A DNA stretch of 40,746 bases, from positions 1-40,746 of the forward strand of contig CAMCBT010000013.1 in assembly GCA_945873115.1 (NCBI GenBank). Reading direction: 5' to 3'. Numbering within the stretch: position 1 is the first letter of the stretch; every line of letters begins with the position of its first letter. Of this stretch, positions 1 to 6,860 are shown in pieces. Position numbers and translations under genes: made by a program. Origin of the DNA: an uncultured Mitsuokella sp. (GTDB lineage Bacteria; Bacillota; Negativicutes; Selenomonadales; Selenomonadaceae). The notes under the pieces were generated by a model, which was not told where the DNA came from, searched no databases, and saw only the letters and a program-made list of their open reading frames with translations.

Positions 1-36
1 AGGTCGACTTTTTGGGGGAAATCTGCTAAAATGGGG

Positions 37-86
37 AAAAGAGAGGCAGGGCTCCGTGTCACCTGCGTATGGCATGCCTCTCTTTT
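37..86 (+). terminator. Rho-independent terminator or leader hairpin
   Basis: Twelve bases at 37-48 (AAAAGAGAGGCA) are exactly complementary to 75-86 (TGCCTCTCTTTT), and the right arm ends in a T run. It lies 60 bp before the CorC-family start. It most simply terminates a gene beyond the left edge; an attenuator in the leader of the next gene is the alternative. Confidence 0.6.
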
Positions 87-145
87 TGTCGTTAGAGGCT
101 ATCGGAAGCGCGCCGCAGCCGGCGCTTTTTTTGGAGGGAATTTTT

Positions 146-1474
146 TTGGACATTGTGTCCCTGGTGCTGAACCTTCTTCTCGTGCTTTTTCTCATCTTTA
201 TGAACGGTTTTTTCGTGGCGGCGGAGTTCGCCTGCGTGAAGATCCGGCCCTCCCGACTGGAGACGCTTATACAGGAGGGGTCGAAGCGGGCGAAATATGC
301 AAAGCAGCTGACGGACCACCTGGATGCGTCGCTCTCCGTGACCCAGCTGGGCATCACGCTGGCCTCCCTCGGCCTTGGCTGGGTGGGCGAGCCCTTTGTG
401 GCGCGGCTGATCTTGCCGCTGACGACGGCGGTGGGCCTCGGGGAGACGGTGGGCCATACGGTGTCGCTGGCCCTCGGCTTTTCCCTCATAACGGCGGGCC
501 ATATCGTGCTGGGGGAGCTGACGCCAAAGACCATGGCCATCCAGAGTGTGGAGAAAATCGTGCTCATCGTGGCTCTCCCCATGGTGATTTTCCACAAGGT
601 CATGTATCCCTTCGTGTGGCTCCTCAATCACGTGGCGAACTGGACGGCAAGGCGGCTGGGTTTTGAGGCGGCTTCGGAGGGAGAGGAGGCCCACACGGAG
701 GAGGAGATCCGCCTGCTCATGGAGGAGAGCCACAAGCAGGGGCTCATCGACGACACAGAGGCGGGTTTCGTGGACAATGTCTTTGACATGGGCGACCTCA
801 ATGTCCGGGAAATCATGACGCCCCGGACGGATATGGTCTGCCTCTATCTCGAGGACTCCTTTGCGGACAATATGGAGACGGTACTGGAGGAAAAGCTGAC
901 CCGCTATCCCCTCTGCCGGGAGGACAAGGACCACATCGTGGGCTTCATCCATGTGAAGGACATGATCCACGCCATGGCGAAGGGCAGGCGGCCCAGCCTC
1001 CGGCGGCTGGTGCGCAAGGCCCTCGTGGTGCCGGAGAGCATGGATGTGAGCGTGCTCCTGAAGACCATGCAGAAGAACCGCTCCCAGATGGCCATCGTGG
1101 TGGACGAGTACGGCGGCACGGCGGGCATGGTGACCATCGAGGACATCGTGGAGGAAATCGTCGGCGATATCCAGGATGAGTTCGACGAGGACCGGCCCAC
1201 GGCGGAGTGCATCGGCCCTAGGGTTTACTCGGTGGATGCGAAGATGCTCCTGGAGGAGCTGGCGGACATCCTCGAAATCACCATTGAGGACGAGGATGTG
1301 GACAGCGTCGGTGGCTGGCTCTACGACCAGATAGGAAGGGAGCCTCGGGTAGGCCAGATGGCGGCGGCAGAGGGGGCCACCTTCTTCGTGGAGGAGGTGG
1401 AGGGCCTCAGGATCACGCGGGTGCGGATCCGCCTCGCAAAGGAGCTGGAGGAGGAGCACAAGGAAATCGTTTAA
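146..1474 (+). CDS. CorC/HlyC-family membrane protein (CNNM + CBS pair + CorC domain)
   Basis: This is a 442-residue integral membrane protein of the hemolysin/CorC family, implicated in divalent cation (Mg/Co) efflux. Four hydrophobic segments of a CNNM (DUF21) domain fill residues 1-170, including the family signature MNGFFVAAEFA. A CBS pair follows (about 215-335; MTPRTDM at its start, VVDEYGGTAGMVTIEDI near its end), then a C-terminal CorC/HlyC domain (about 350-435). I place the start at the TTG at 146, because GGAGGG lies 7 bases upstream and the protein then begins directly with the first membrane segment. The frame stays open upstream to a GTG at 56, but that start would overlap the hairpin at 37-86. 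The gene is monocistronic, with its own terminator. The substrate cannot be told from sequence. Confidence 0.9.
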   Translation: MDIVSLVLNLLLVLFLIFMNGFFVAAEFACVKIRPSRLETLIQEGSKRAKYAKQLTDHLDASLSVTQLGITLASLGLGWVGEPFVARLILPLTTAVGLGETVGHTVSLALGFSLITAGHIVLGELTPKTMAIQSVEKIVLIVALPMVIFHKVMYPFVWLLNHVANWTARRLGFEAASEGEEAHTEEEIRLLMEESHKQGLIDDTEAGFVDNVFDMGDLNVREIMTPRTDMVCLYLEDSFADNMETVLEEKLTRYPLCREDKDHIVGFIHVKDMIHAMAKGRRPSLRRLVRKALVVPESMDVSVLLKTMQKNRSQMAIVVDEYGGTAGMVTIEDIVEEIVGDIQDEFDEDRPTAECIGPRVYSVDAKMLLEELADILEITIEDEDVDSVGGWLYDQIGREPRVGQMAAAEGATFFVEEVEGLRITRVRIRLAKELEEEHKEIV

Positions 1475-1485
1475 CTGCAAATATA

Positions 1486-1528
1486 TTTCCGTGATACACG
1501 CACATTGATGCGTGTCGGAAAAATTTTT
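1486..1528 (+). terminator. Terminator after the CorC-family gene
   Basis: A two-part stem (TTTCCG at 1486-1491 with CGGAAA at 1516-1521; ACACGC at 1496-1501 with GCGTGT at 1510-1515) is followed by AATTTTT. It starts 12 bp after the stop. Its first bases, TACACGCACA, are the same 10-mer that opens the dispersed repeats at 29680, 29784 and 40698. Confidence 0.65.
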
Positions 1529-1557
1529 GTAAAATAGTGGAATTTCTCAAAGTTCTG

Positions 1558-1566
1558 TGTTATACT
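1558..1566 (+). promoter_or_regulatory. Extended -10 promoter element
   Basis: TGTTATACT is an extended -10 (TGn followed by TATACT at 1561-1566). The -35 is weak (TGGAAT at 1538-1543, 17 bp spacer). It would start a transcript near 1573 that runs to the terminator at 1970-2006. Confidence 0.45.
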
Positions 1567-1660
1567 GATATCAGATATCGGGTAAAAGGGAAAATCCCCC
1601 TTTTCAGGAGGTGAGATTAGCGAGGGAGAGACAACTACATACTTGGAAAGGAGAATTTGC

Positions 1661-1834
1661 ATGATGGACAGAAGCAGAAATATCCGTCAGGCTTCTATGA
1701 GCGGCATGACCCAGGGGTGCGCCGTGGCAGAGCCGAAGCGTGAATGGCACGCAAAGTGGGGACAGAAATGCTTCAATGGCGAAAGCCTTCAGATCCGCAA
1801 GCAAGTTATCCAGGACAGGGTCGCGGGTAAGTGA
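1661..1834 (+). CDS. Possible 57-residue basic small protein
   Basis: The frame starts at ATG 1661, seven bases after a good Shine-Dalgarno (GGAAAGGAG), and ends at TGA 1834. The product is polar and basic (MMDRSRNIRQ start, RVAGK end), with two Cys and no membrane segment or signal peptide. I do not recognise it. It occupies the middle of the putative 435-nt transcript and could equally be a chance frame inside a structured RNA. The well-placed ribosome binding site is the only strong argument that it is translated. Confidence 0.3.
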   Translation: MMDRSRNIRQASMSGMTQGCAVAEPKREWHAKWGQKCFNGESLQIRKQVIQDRVAGK

Positions 1835-1969
1835 GCGAGCAGGCTGGAAAGCATGTTTGTAGAAGCATTGCCCACAGGATGGGAAAAGACTTGTCATCCG
1901 CCATACGCAAGAAAGCAAGTCGCGCAAGCGGCAATGATACAAGGGATCAGGGGGAAGGATGCCCCCGCA

Positions 1970-2006
1970 AAAAAACGGCAAAAGCTTGTAGCTATTGCCG
2001 TTTTTT
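1970..2006. terminator. Bidirectional terminator between convergent units
   Basis: AAAAAACGGCAA at 1970-1981 pairs perfectly with TTGCCGTTTTTT at 1995-2006, leaving a 13-base loop. The A-rich and T-rich flanks let it act in both directions. It would end the upstream plus-strand transcript and the minus-strand PepSY gene, which stops at 2031. Confidence 0.8.
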
Positions 2007-2030
2007 GTTTCTGTGGGAAGGATGAACGAG

Positions 2031-2564
2031 CTAGTCGTAGTCGACCTCGCTCTTGAGGACGACACCGCTTATGGCATCTATGTCAAGCTCATACTCGATG
2101 CGGTCAAAGCCGCTGCCGGTGGTGCACTCGACGTCGTAGATCTGATGCCGGTGCTTCAGATCGATGGAGTGGAAAGTGATGGCGGTCTCATCCTGACCGA
2201 TGAAGCTTGCAACAATGGACCGGATTTCCTCAGGGGTCAGAAGGCGGGCGTTTTGGGAGGTGGCTGCGCCATTCGCACCCGGTGCGTTGTGCTGGATGGT
2301 CTGAGCCTTGGCAGGCTGGGCGGGCTGGGGGGCGGCTGCTCCATCGGCGCGCCGTTCGTTTGCCTGCTCAACGCTCTTCTGGAGGAGTTGCTGCTGCAGG
2401 GCCTGGGCCTCGGCGCGGTGGGCTTCCTTGTAGGAATGGATGCCGTAGGATCCGATGCCGCCGAGGGCGGCGAGGACGACTGCGGCGAGGGCGGCTTTCT
2501 TCAGGTGCTTGGCGGTGAAGATGGTGCCGGCGGTCTCTTTGAGTTTTTTCGTATCGATTGCCAT
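2031..2564 (-). CDS. Membrane-anchored PepSY-domain protein
   Basis: The 177-residue protein has a short cytoplasmic N-terminus, one membrane segment at about 24-42 (LAAVVLAALGGIGSYGI), an Ala/Gln/Pro-rich linker (about 50-105) and a C-terminal PepSY domain (about 107-177; LTPEEIRSIVASFIGQ start, acidic end). PepSY domains occur in secreted peptidase inhibitors and envelope sensors, so the domain probably lies outside the membrane. The gene is divergent from an OmpR-type two-component operon, and phased half-sites lie between them, so it is probably a target or modulator of that system. AGGAGGGACCC ahead of the ATG at 2564 gives a clear ribosome binding site. Its -10 is ATTGTA (2613-2618, minus strand), with a poor -35. 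Confidence 0.75.
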   Translation of the reverse strand: MAIDTKKLKETAGTIFTAKHLKKAALAAVVLAALGGIGSYGIHSYKEAHRAEAQALQQQLLQKSVEQANERRADGAAAPQPAQPAKAQTIQHNAPGANGAATSQNARLLTPEEIRSIVASFIGQDETAITFHSIDLKHRHQIYDVECTTGSGFDRIEYELDIDAISGVVLKSEVDYD

Positions 2565-2627
2565 GATGGGTCCCTCCTCTAGGGCAGTGGATTGTTTTTC
2601 TTTGATGGCTTTATTGTAGCGGGGATT

Positions 2628-2670
2628 TCGAAACTGGAGCTAATGGAATCGAAACAAAGTCGAAACAAAG
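2628..2670. promoter_or_regulatory. Three phased TCGAAAC half-sites (putative response-regulator operator)
   Basis: TCGAAAC occurs at 2628, 2649 and 2660. The last two are perfect tandem 11-mers (TCGAAACAAAG), an 11-bp period like PhoB/OmpR-type boxes, and the first lies two turns upstream. The array sits between the divergent PepSY gene and the two-component operon, ending 23 bp before the operon's -35 and overlapping the weak -35 region of the PepSY gene. The regulator is most likely the adjacent OmpR-family protein; this is inferred. Confidence 0.5.
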
Positions 2671-2692
2671 GGAAAAGAACCCCGAAAATCCA

Positions 2693-2720
2693 TTGACTTG
2701 CGGCACGCTTTTGGTAGGAT
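2693..2720 (+). promoter_or_regulatory. Promoter of the two-component operon
   Basis: TTGACT at 2693-2698 and TAGGAT at 2715-2720 are separated by 16 bp. This leaves a short leader before the kinase ribosome binding site (AGGAGGG at 2734-2740). Confidence 0.55.
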
Positions 2721-2746
2721 AGGTATGGAGGAAAGGAGGGCATCCA

Positions 2747-4267
2747 TTGTTGCAAAGCATTTCCCGGAGGGTGCCGCTGGGGCGGCGGATCCTTATTGCG
2801 AACTTCATCATGGTCATCGTGCCGGTGGCACTGCTCATCGGGGTGGGGGCGCTGCTCTACGGGGTGGGGGCGTTGCTCTACGGAGTGTTCGGCATGTTTG
2901 ACGGGGCGTATCTCGGGGAGGTGTCGCGGCTCTTTCCGAAGTGGGGGCCGGTCATTGTCACGGAGTATGCGCTGTCGGAAATCGCCGAGGAGCTGGAGGA
3001 CAAGAAGCCGGACTGGCAGGAAATCCAGACCATGGCCTCTGTGCTGGAGAGCCAGGGGCTGCAGGTGGCGGTGTTTTCGCCCCAAGGGGCCAAGCATGCT
3101 ACGGCGGGGATTGACCCGGCGATGCTCCGGCGGCAGCTGGAGGCGCTTTCAACCCGGGGCATCCTCCTGCGCTGGGAGGGGGGCGATGTGCTTTTCGTCC
3201 ACCATTCGCCCCGTGGAAATGCGGTATTTGCCCAGGGGAGGCTCCTGCTGCATGGGAGGGGGGATTTTGACCGGGATAAGGTCCGGCGGCTGTGGCTGGC
3301 CATCCGGGTGGGAGCCTTTGTGCTGCTCGCCGGGACGATCCTTCTCATCATCCTCTTGGGGCGGTACGTCGCCCGGAGCCTGACGCGGCAGATCCTCGCG
3401 CCGCTGGAGGCTATCCGGGAGGCGGCGGGGGAAATCAGCCGGGGCAAGCTCGACCGGCCCCTCGCGCTGACGTCCCGAAATGACGAGCTGGGGGAGGCTT
3501 GCCGGGATATTGAGAAAATGCGGCGCGATCTCCTCGCGGCGAAGGAGGAGCGGGAGCGGTACGAGGCGAACCGCAAGGAGCTCCTGGCGGGTATCTCCCA
3601 CGATCTGGCGACGCCGCTCACCTCCATCAAGGGGTATGCCAGCGGCATCCTCGACGGCATCGCCGCCACAGAGGAGAAGCGGCGCCACTACCTCACGCGC
3701 ATCGCCACCACCGCCTCCACCATGCAGTCTCTCGTTGAGGAGCTCTTCCTGTTCTCGAAGCTGGATCTGGGGCGGCTGGAATTCCACACTGCCCGGGTGA
3801 ATCTCTCGGCCTGGCTGGCGGACTTCACGGGGGAGAGCCGGGTGCTCTACGAGGGGCGGGGTCTCGCCGTGGACTACGAGGGGGAGCCCTCTGTGGTCGT
3901 GAGCCTCGACAGCATGCAGTTCGCCCGGGTGGTCCAGAATATCCTGTCGAACAGCGCGAAATACGGGGCAAAAAAAATAGCCGTCCGGCTTTGGAGGGAG
4001 GAGGGGCTCGCAGAGCTTTCCTTCACGGATGATGGCAAGGGTGTGGCAGCGTCGGATCTGGGGGCGATATTCGAAAGCTTCTATCGGACGGACAAGGCCC
4101 GGAGCGACACGGCGAAGGGGAGCGGCCTGGGGCTTGCCATCGCGCGGAAAATCATCGAGGGCCTCGGCGGCCGCATCTGGGCGGAGAAGCCGGCAGAGAG
4201 GGGGCTCGCCATCCGCATCACGCTTCCCCTGGTGGAGTCAGCCGGCAGAAAGGACGGAGAACAATGA
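2747..4267 (+). CDS. Sensor histidine kinase, two-component system
   Basis: This 506-residue kinase has two membrane segments (about 14-45 and 185-207) flanking a roughly 140-residue sensor region. A HAMP linker (about 208-260) is followed by a HisKA dimerisation helix with the phospho-acceptor H285 in ISHDLATPL. The HATPase_c domain has an N box (NILSNSAKYG), G1 (DDGKGV) and G2 (GSGLGLAIA). It should autophosphorylate and pass phosphate to the overlapping response regulator. I use the TTG at 2747 because AGGAGGG lies 6 bases upstream; a second TTG follows immediately. The stop overlaps the next start as ATGA, so translation is coupled. The stimulus is unknown; the divergent PepSY gene points to the cell envelope. 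Confidence 0.9.
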   Translation: MLQSISRRVPLGRRILIANFIMVIVPVALLIGVGALLYGVGALLYGVFGMFDGAYLGEVSRLFPKWGPVIVTEYALSEIAEELEDKKPDWQEIQTMASVLESQGLQVAVFSPQGAKHATAGIDPAMLRRQLEALSTRGILLRWEGGDVLFVHHSPRGNAVFAQGRLLLHGRGDFDRDKVRRLWLAIRVGAFVLLAGTILLIILLGRYVARSLTRQILAPLEAIREAAGEISRGKLDRPLALTSRNDELGEACRDIEKMRRDLLAAKEERERYEANRKELLAGISHDLATPLTSIKGYASGILDGIAATEEKRRHYLTRIATTASTMQSLVEELFLFSKLDLGRLEFHTARVNLSAWLADFTGESRVLYEGRGLAVDYEGEPSVVVSLDSMQFARVVQNILSNSAKYGAKKIAVRLWREEGLAELSFTDDGKGVAASDLGAIFESFYRTDKARSDTAKGSGLGLAIARKIIEGLGGRIWAEKPAERGLAIRITLPLVESAGRKDGEQ

Positions 4268-4956
4268 AGGAAATCCTGATTATCGAAGACGATGCTTCCA
4301 TCGCGGAGCTGGAGAGGGACTATCTGGAGGCCTCGGACTTCCAGGTGACCATCGCGGCGGACGGGGCGATGGGGCAGGAGCTGGCGCTCTCGCGGGACTT
4401 TGCCCTCATCATATTGGATCTCATGCTGCCCCATGTGGATGGGTTCTCCATTTGCCGGGCGGTGCGGCGGGAGAAGGACACGCCAATCCTCATGGTGTCG
4501 GCTCGCCGGGAGGAGGTGGACAAGATCCGGGGCCTGGGCCTGGGGGCGGATGACTACATGGTAAAGCCCTTTTCCCCGGGGGAGCTGGTGGCACGGGTGA
4601 AGGCCCATATCGCTAGGTTCGAGCGGCTGACGGGGAGCAGTGAGACGGAGGCGATCCTCGCAGGGGGCCTGGAGATTCGCCCGGCGGAGCACCGGGTCTT
4701 CGTGGAGGGGAAGGAGGTGAATCTAGCGAATCGGGAGTTCGAGCTGCTGCTCTTCCTGGCCCGTCACCCGGGGCTGGTGTTCTCGAAGGAGGCGCTCTAC
4801 GAGAAGCTCTGGGGCCAGGAGGCCCTGGGGGACACGGCGACGGTGATGGTGCACGTGGGCCGCATCCGGGAAAAAATAGAACCGCACCCCGAGAAGCCTA
4901 TCTACATCGAGACAGTCTGGGGTGCGGGGTATCGGTTCAAAGGAGAAAGAGGCTAG
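4264..4956 (+). CDS. OmpR/PhoB-family response regulator
   Basis: The 230-residue regulator has an N-terminal receiver (1-120) with the acidic pair E8/D9/D10, the phospho-acceptor D52 (LIILDLMLPHVDG) and the conserved Lys in DDYMVKPFSP. The C-terminal winged helix (about 130-228) has the family-typical ending (VWGAGYRFKGER). It overlaps the kinase gene by four bases and is the expected partner. Its DNA target is probably the tandem TCGAAAC array at 2628-2670, because OmpR-family dimers bind direct repeats about 11 bp apart. The gene converges with cheB, with only 35 bp between the stops and no clear terminator. Confidence 0.92.
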   Translation: MKEILIIEDDASIAELERDYLEASDFQVTIAADGAMGQELALSRDFALIILDLMLPHVDGFSICRAVRREKDTPILMVSARREEVDKIRGLGLGADDYMVKPFSPGELVARVKAHIARFERLTGSSETEAILAGGLEIRPAEHRVFVEGKEVNLANREFELLLFLARHPGLVFSKEALYEKLWGQEALGDTATVMVHVGRIREKIEPHPEKPIYIETVWGAGYRFKGERG

Positions 4957-4991
4957 GATCTACAGGTCACGATAGGAGATGGCAGCCTCTG

Positions 4992-6161
4992 TTACTTTGC
5001 GCGGACGATTCGAGTGATTTCGTCCGCTATTTTATTTAGGGGCAGCTGCTTTTCCACGGCGCCCTTTTCGTAGGCGGCCCGGGGCATGCCGTAGACGACG
5101 CAGGTGGCTTCGTCCTGGCCGAGGGTCCTTGCGCCGCGCTCCTTGAGCTCCAGGAGGCCCACGGCACCGTCCCGGCCCATGCCCGTCAGGATGACACCCA
5201 GCACGGCCTCGCCCTCTACGGCGGAGGCGACGGAGTGGAAGAGCACGTCGGCGGAGGGGCAGCAGTTGTGGACCCTGGGACCCTCCATGCAGCGGAGGCG
5301 CAGGCGGTCACCCTCCTTTACCACAGTCATGTGCTTGCCCCCGGGGGCGATGTAGACGGTGTTCGAGGCGAGCGGCTCCCCGTTTTCCGCCTCCTTTACG
5401 TGGAGACTGCTCTCCCCGTCCAGCCGGTTCGCGAAGAGGGCGGAGAAGGTGGCGGGGATGTGCTGGACGATGACGATGGGGGGCATGGGGGCTGTGAGGC
5501 GGGGGATGATCTGGTTCAGGGCCTCGGGGCCCCCGGTGGAGGAGCCGATGGCGATGAGGCGCAGGCCCTTCCCGCCGCGCCGAGGGGCGCCGGATTTTTC
5601 GGCGGCCTTTTGCCGGGCAGCTACTACAGGATCCATGGTCACCGGCGTGTTGTGGATGGAGCCTGGCTTGCCGGAGGCGATGGGGGGGATATGGGGCGGC
5701 GCCTTTCGGGTGCTGGCCCAGATATCCCGGGTCACCATATCCCCGGGTGCGAAAAGGGGCTTGGGGGGATGGCGCTTTTCGGCGATGGCCACGGCCCGCA
5801 GCGTCAATGTGGAGAGGAAGGTGCCGTCATCCGTATCCTCCGGCTTCAGGATGTAGTCGGCAGCGCCCAGGGCCCGGGCGTTTTCGGCGCTGGAGGGCAG
5901 GAGCCCGTAGGCCAGCACCGGCAGGTGGGTCCTCGCCACGAGGGCGGGGAGGAAGGGGTTGCCGTTTATGGTGAAGACGGCAATGGCGAAGTTCATGAGG
6001 ATGATGTCCGGGCGGAAGAGCTCCACCTTCGACTGGGCATCGATGGCGGAGAGGCACTTTTCCACCAGGCTTCCCGCCGGCAAGCGGATGAGGAGCCCCT
6101 GGGCGATTTTCTCCGAGGCGAGTATGGAGTTGTCGATGAGTAGGATGCGCAGCTTTTGCAT
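4992..6161 (-). CDS. cheB: CheB-type protein-glutamate methylesterase with degenerate receiver
   Basis: The 389-residue protein has CheB architecture: receiver (about 3-128), linker, then methylesterase domain (about 198-387). The catalytic triad is intact: S208 in GSSTGG, H234 in VQH and D331 in GMGRDG. CheB removes methyl groups from, or deamidates, glutamates of chemoreceptors. The receiver is unusual: D10 and K106 remain, but the phospho-acceptor position is Asn (N57, in IILMNFA). Normal CheA-driven activation therefore seems impossible. No cheA, cheR or receptor gene is in the window. The start at 6161 begins the receiver directly; the frame continues upstream into the tRNA, which is not a plausible start. 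Transcription may arise from the tRNA promoter or a promoter I cannot see. Confidence 0.85.
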   Translation of the reverse strand: MQKLRILLIDNSILASEKIAQGLLIRLPAGSLVEKCLSAIDAQSKVELFRPDIILMNFAIAVFTINGNPFLPALVARTHLPVLAYGLLPSSAENARALGAADYILKPEDTDDGTFLSTLTLRAVAIAEKRHPPKPLFAPGDMVTRDIWASTRKAPPHIPPIASGKPGSIHNTPVTMDPVVAARQKAAEKSGAPRRGGKGLRLIAIGSSTGGPEALNQIIPRLTAPMPPIVIVQHIPATFSALFANRLDGESSLHVKEAENGEPLASNTVYIAPGGKHMTVVKEGDRLRLRCMEGPRVHNCCPSADVLFHSVASAVEGEAVLGVILTGMGRDGAVGLLELKERGARTLGQDEATCVVYGMPRAAYEKGAVEKQLPLNKIADEITRIVRAK

Positions 6162-6200
6162 GGACAGAACCACCCCGGCAACTATGTGCCGTATAAATAC

Positions 6201-6222
6201 AAAAAAAGCCCCTTGCGGAGCT
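6201..6222 (-). terminator. Terminator after tRNA-Thr
   Basis: Read on the minus strand, AGCTCC, a GCAA tetraloop and GGGGCT form a short hairpin followed by seven T. It lies just after the tRNA and 40 bp before cheB. Confidence 0.6.
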
Positions 6223-6232
6223 GAATGTTTTA

Positions 6233-6308
6233 TGGAGCTGATTATAGGACTTGAACCTACGACCTGCTCATTACGAATGAGCTGCTCTACCAACTGAGCT
6301 AAATCAGC
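6233..6308 (-). tRNA. tRNA-Thr (anticodon CGT)
   Basis: The 76-nt sequence folds into a normal cloverleaf: acceptor GCTGATT pairing with AATCAGC, D-arm with AGCTCAGTTGGTAGAGC, anticodon stem GCTCA/TGAGC with loop TTCGTAA (anticodon CGT, reading ACG), and T-arm with GGTTCAAGTCC. The CCA end is encoded. It is a single-tRNA unit with a consensus promoter upstream and a terminator downstream. Confidence 0.96.
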
Positions 6309-6350
6309 ATGTTATCCGGGGGCTGCCCCCGCGTCGAATTGACATAGACT

Positions 6351-6379
6351 ATTATAGCGATGGGCAAGTGGATTGTCAA
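6351..6379 (-). promoter_or_regulatory. Consensus promoter of tRNA-Thr
   Basis: On the minus strand, TTGACA (6374-6379), a 17-bp spacer and TATAAT (6351-6356) form a perfect sigma-A consensus about 43 bp before the mature tRNA 5' end. Confidence 0.9.
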
Positions 6380-6448
6380 CAGCTTTTTTCTCGGTTTTTG
6401 AAAAAAGTTTTGCGGGGGAAGGCGGAGGGGGCCCTGTCTTCTCTTTCC

Positions 6449-6477
6449 TTGCGCCTCCGGGGATTCTATGGTATGAT
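6449..6477 (+). promoter_or_regulatory. Promoter of the secG operon
   Basis: TTGCGC at 6449-6454 and TATGAT at 6472-6477 are 17 bp apart. The position suits a transcript starting about 55 bp before secG. Confidence 0.55.
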
Positions 6478-6540
6478 AGCAAGTACGGATTTGTCACATT
6501 CCCGCTGGGGAAAGGCTCGGCTGGGAAGGAGGGAAAGGTT

Positions 6541-6771
6541 TTGCTACTTACGGTTTTGATGGTGCTCGATGCGCTGGTGGCTCTGGTGCTCATCGCCTCT
6601 GTCCTGGGACAGGAGGCGAAGTCGGACGGCATGGGAGGACTGGCGGGCGGTCAGGAGACGGTGTTCTCCGGCAAGGCGCGGGGCATGGATGCGCTTCTGG
6701 CACGGGTGACCGTCGTCTTTGGCGTGCTCTTCGCCGTCATCACGGTCATCATTGCGAAATTGACGAACTGA
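6541..6771 (+). CDS. secG: Preprotein translocase subunit SecG
   Basis: The 76-residue protein has two membrane helices (about 3-20 and 53-73) joined by a Gly-rich cytoplasmic loop with the family motif GGLAGGQETVFSGKARG and a following MDALLAR. SecG is the small accessory subunit of the SecYEG channel. I place the start at TTG 6541, eight bases after AAGGAGG (6527-6533). It is the first gene of the classic Firmicute order secG - carboxylesterase - rnr - smpB, which supports the call. Confidence 0.92.
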   Translation: MLLTVLMVLDALVALVLIASVLGQEAKSDGMGGLAGGQETVFSGKARGMDALLARVTVVFGVLFAVITVIIAKLTN

Positions 6772-6860
6772 CCCACTGTGCGTGCAGGCGGCCCGGAAGG
6801 CGCAGCTGTGCGCTTTTGCCCTTGCCGGTTGGCAGGGGCTTTTCTAGAGGAGGGAGCGGC

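Larger units (their letters stand above)
1573..2006 (+). ncRNA. Candidate ~435-nt transcript, possibly structured non-coding RNA
   Basis: The stretch between corC and the PepSY gene has a promoter-like sequence at its left end and a strong terminator at its right end. It is visibly less GC-rich than its neighbours and has no long open frame with host-like codon use. A small hairpin (AAAAGGG with CCCCTTTT, about 1585-1604) precedes a perfect Shine-Dalgarno AGGAGGTGA at 1607-1615 that leads to no obvious start codon. Local inverted repeats occur inside, for example GGGGG with CCCCC at 1950-1966. I compared it by eye with RNase P, tmRNA and T-box signatures and found none of their core motifs. 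It may instead be the mRNA of the 57-residue frame listed separately. Confidence 0.35.

Noticed and set aside
1573-2006. RNase P RNA, tmRNA or T-box identity for the unexplained transcript
   Set aside because: The diagnostic cores (GAGGAAAGTCC, a CCA-ended tRNA-like end, AGGGTGGNACCGCG) are absent.
1604-2065. 153-codon minus-strand frame across the putative RNA
   Set aside because: No ribosome binding site. It spans a strong terminator and overlaps the end of the PepSY gene, and the translation has no recognisable domain.
6312-6632. Minus-strand frame between tRNA-Thr and secG
   Set aside because: It covers the tRNA promoter and the secG ribosome binding site, and its translation is Pro/Ser-rich without any domain.
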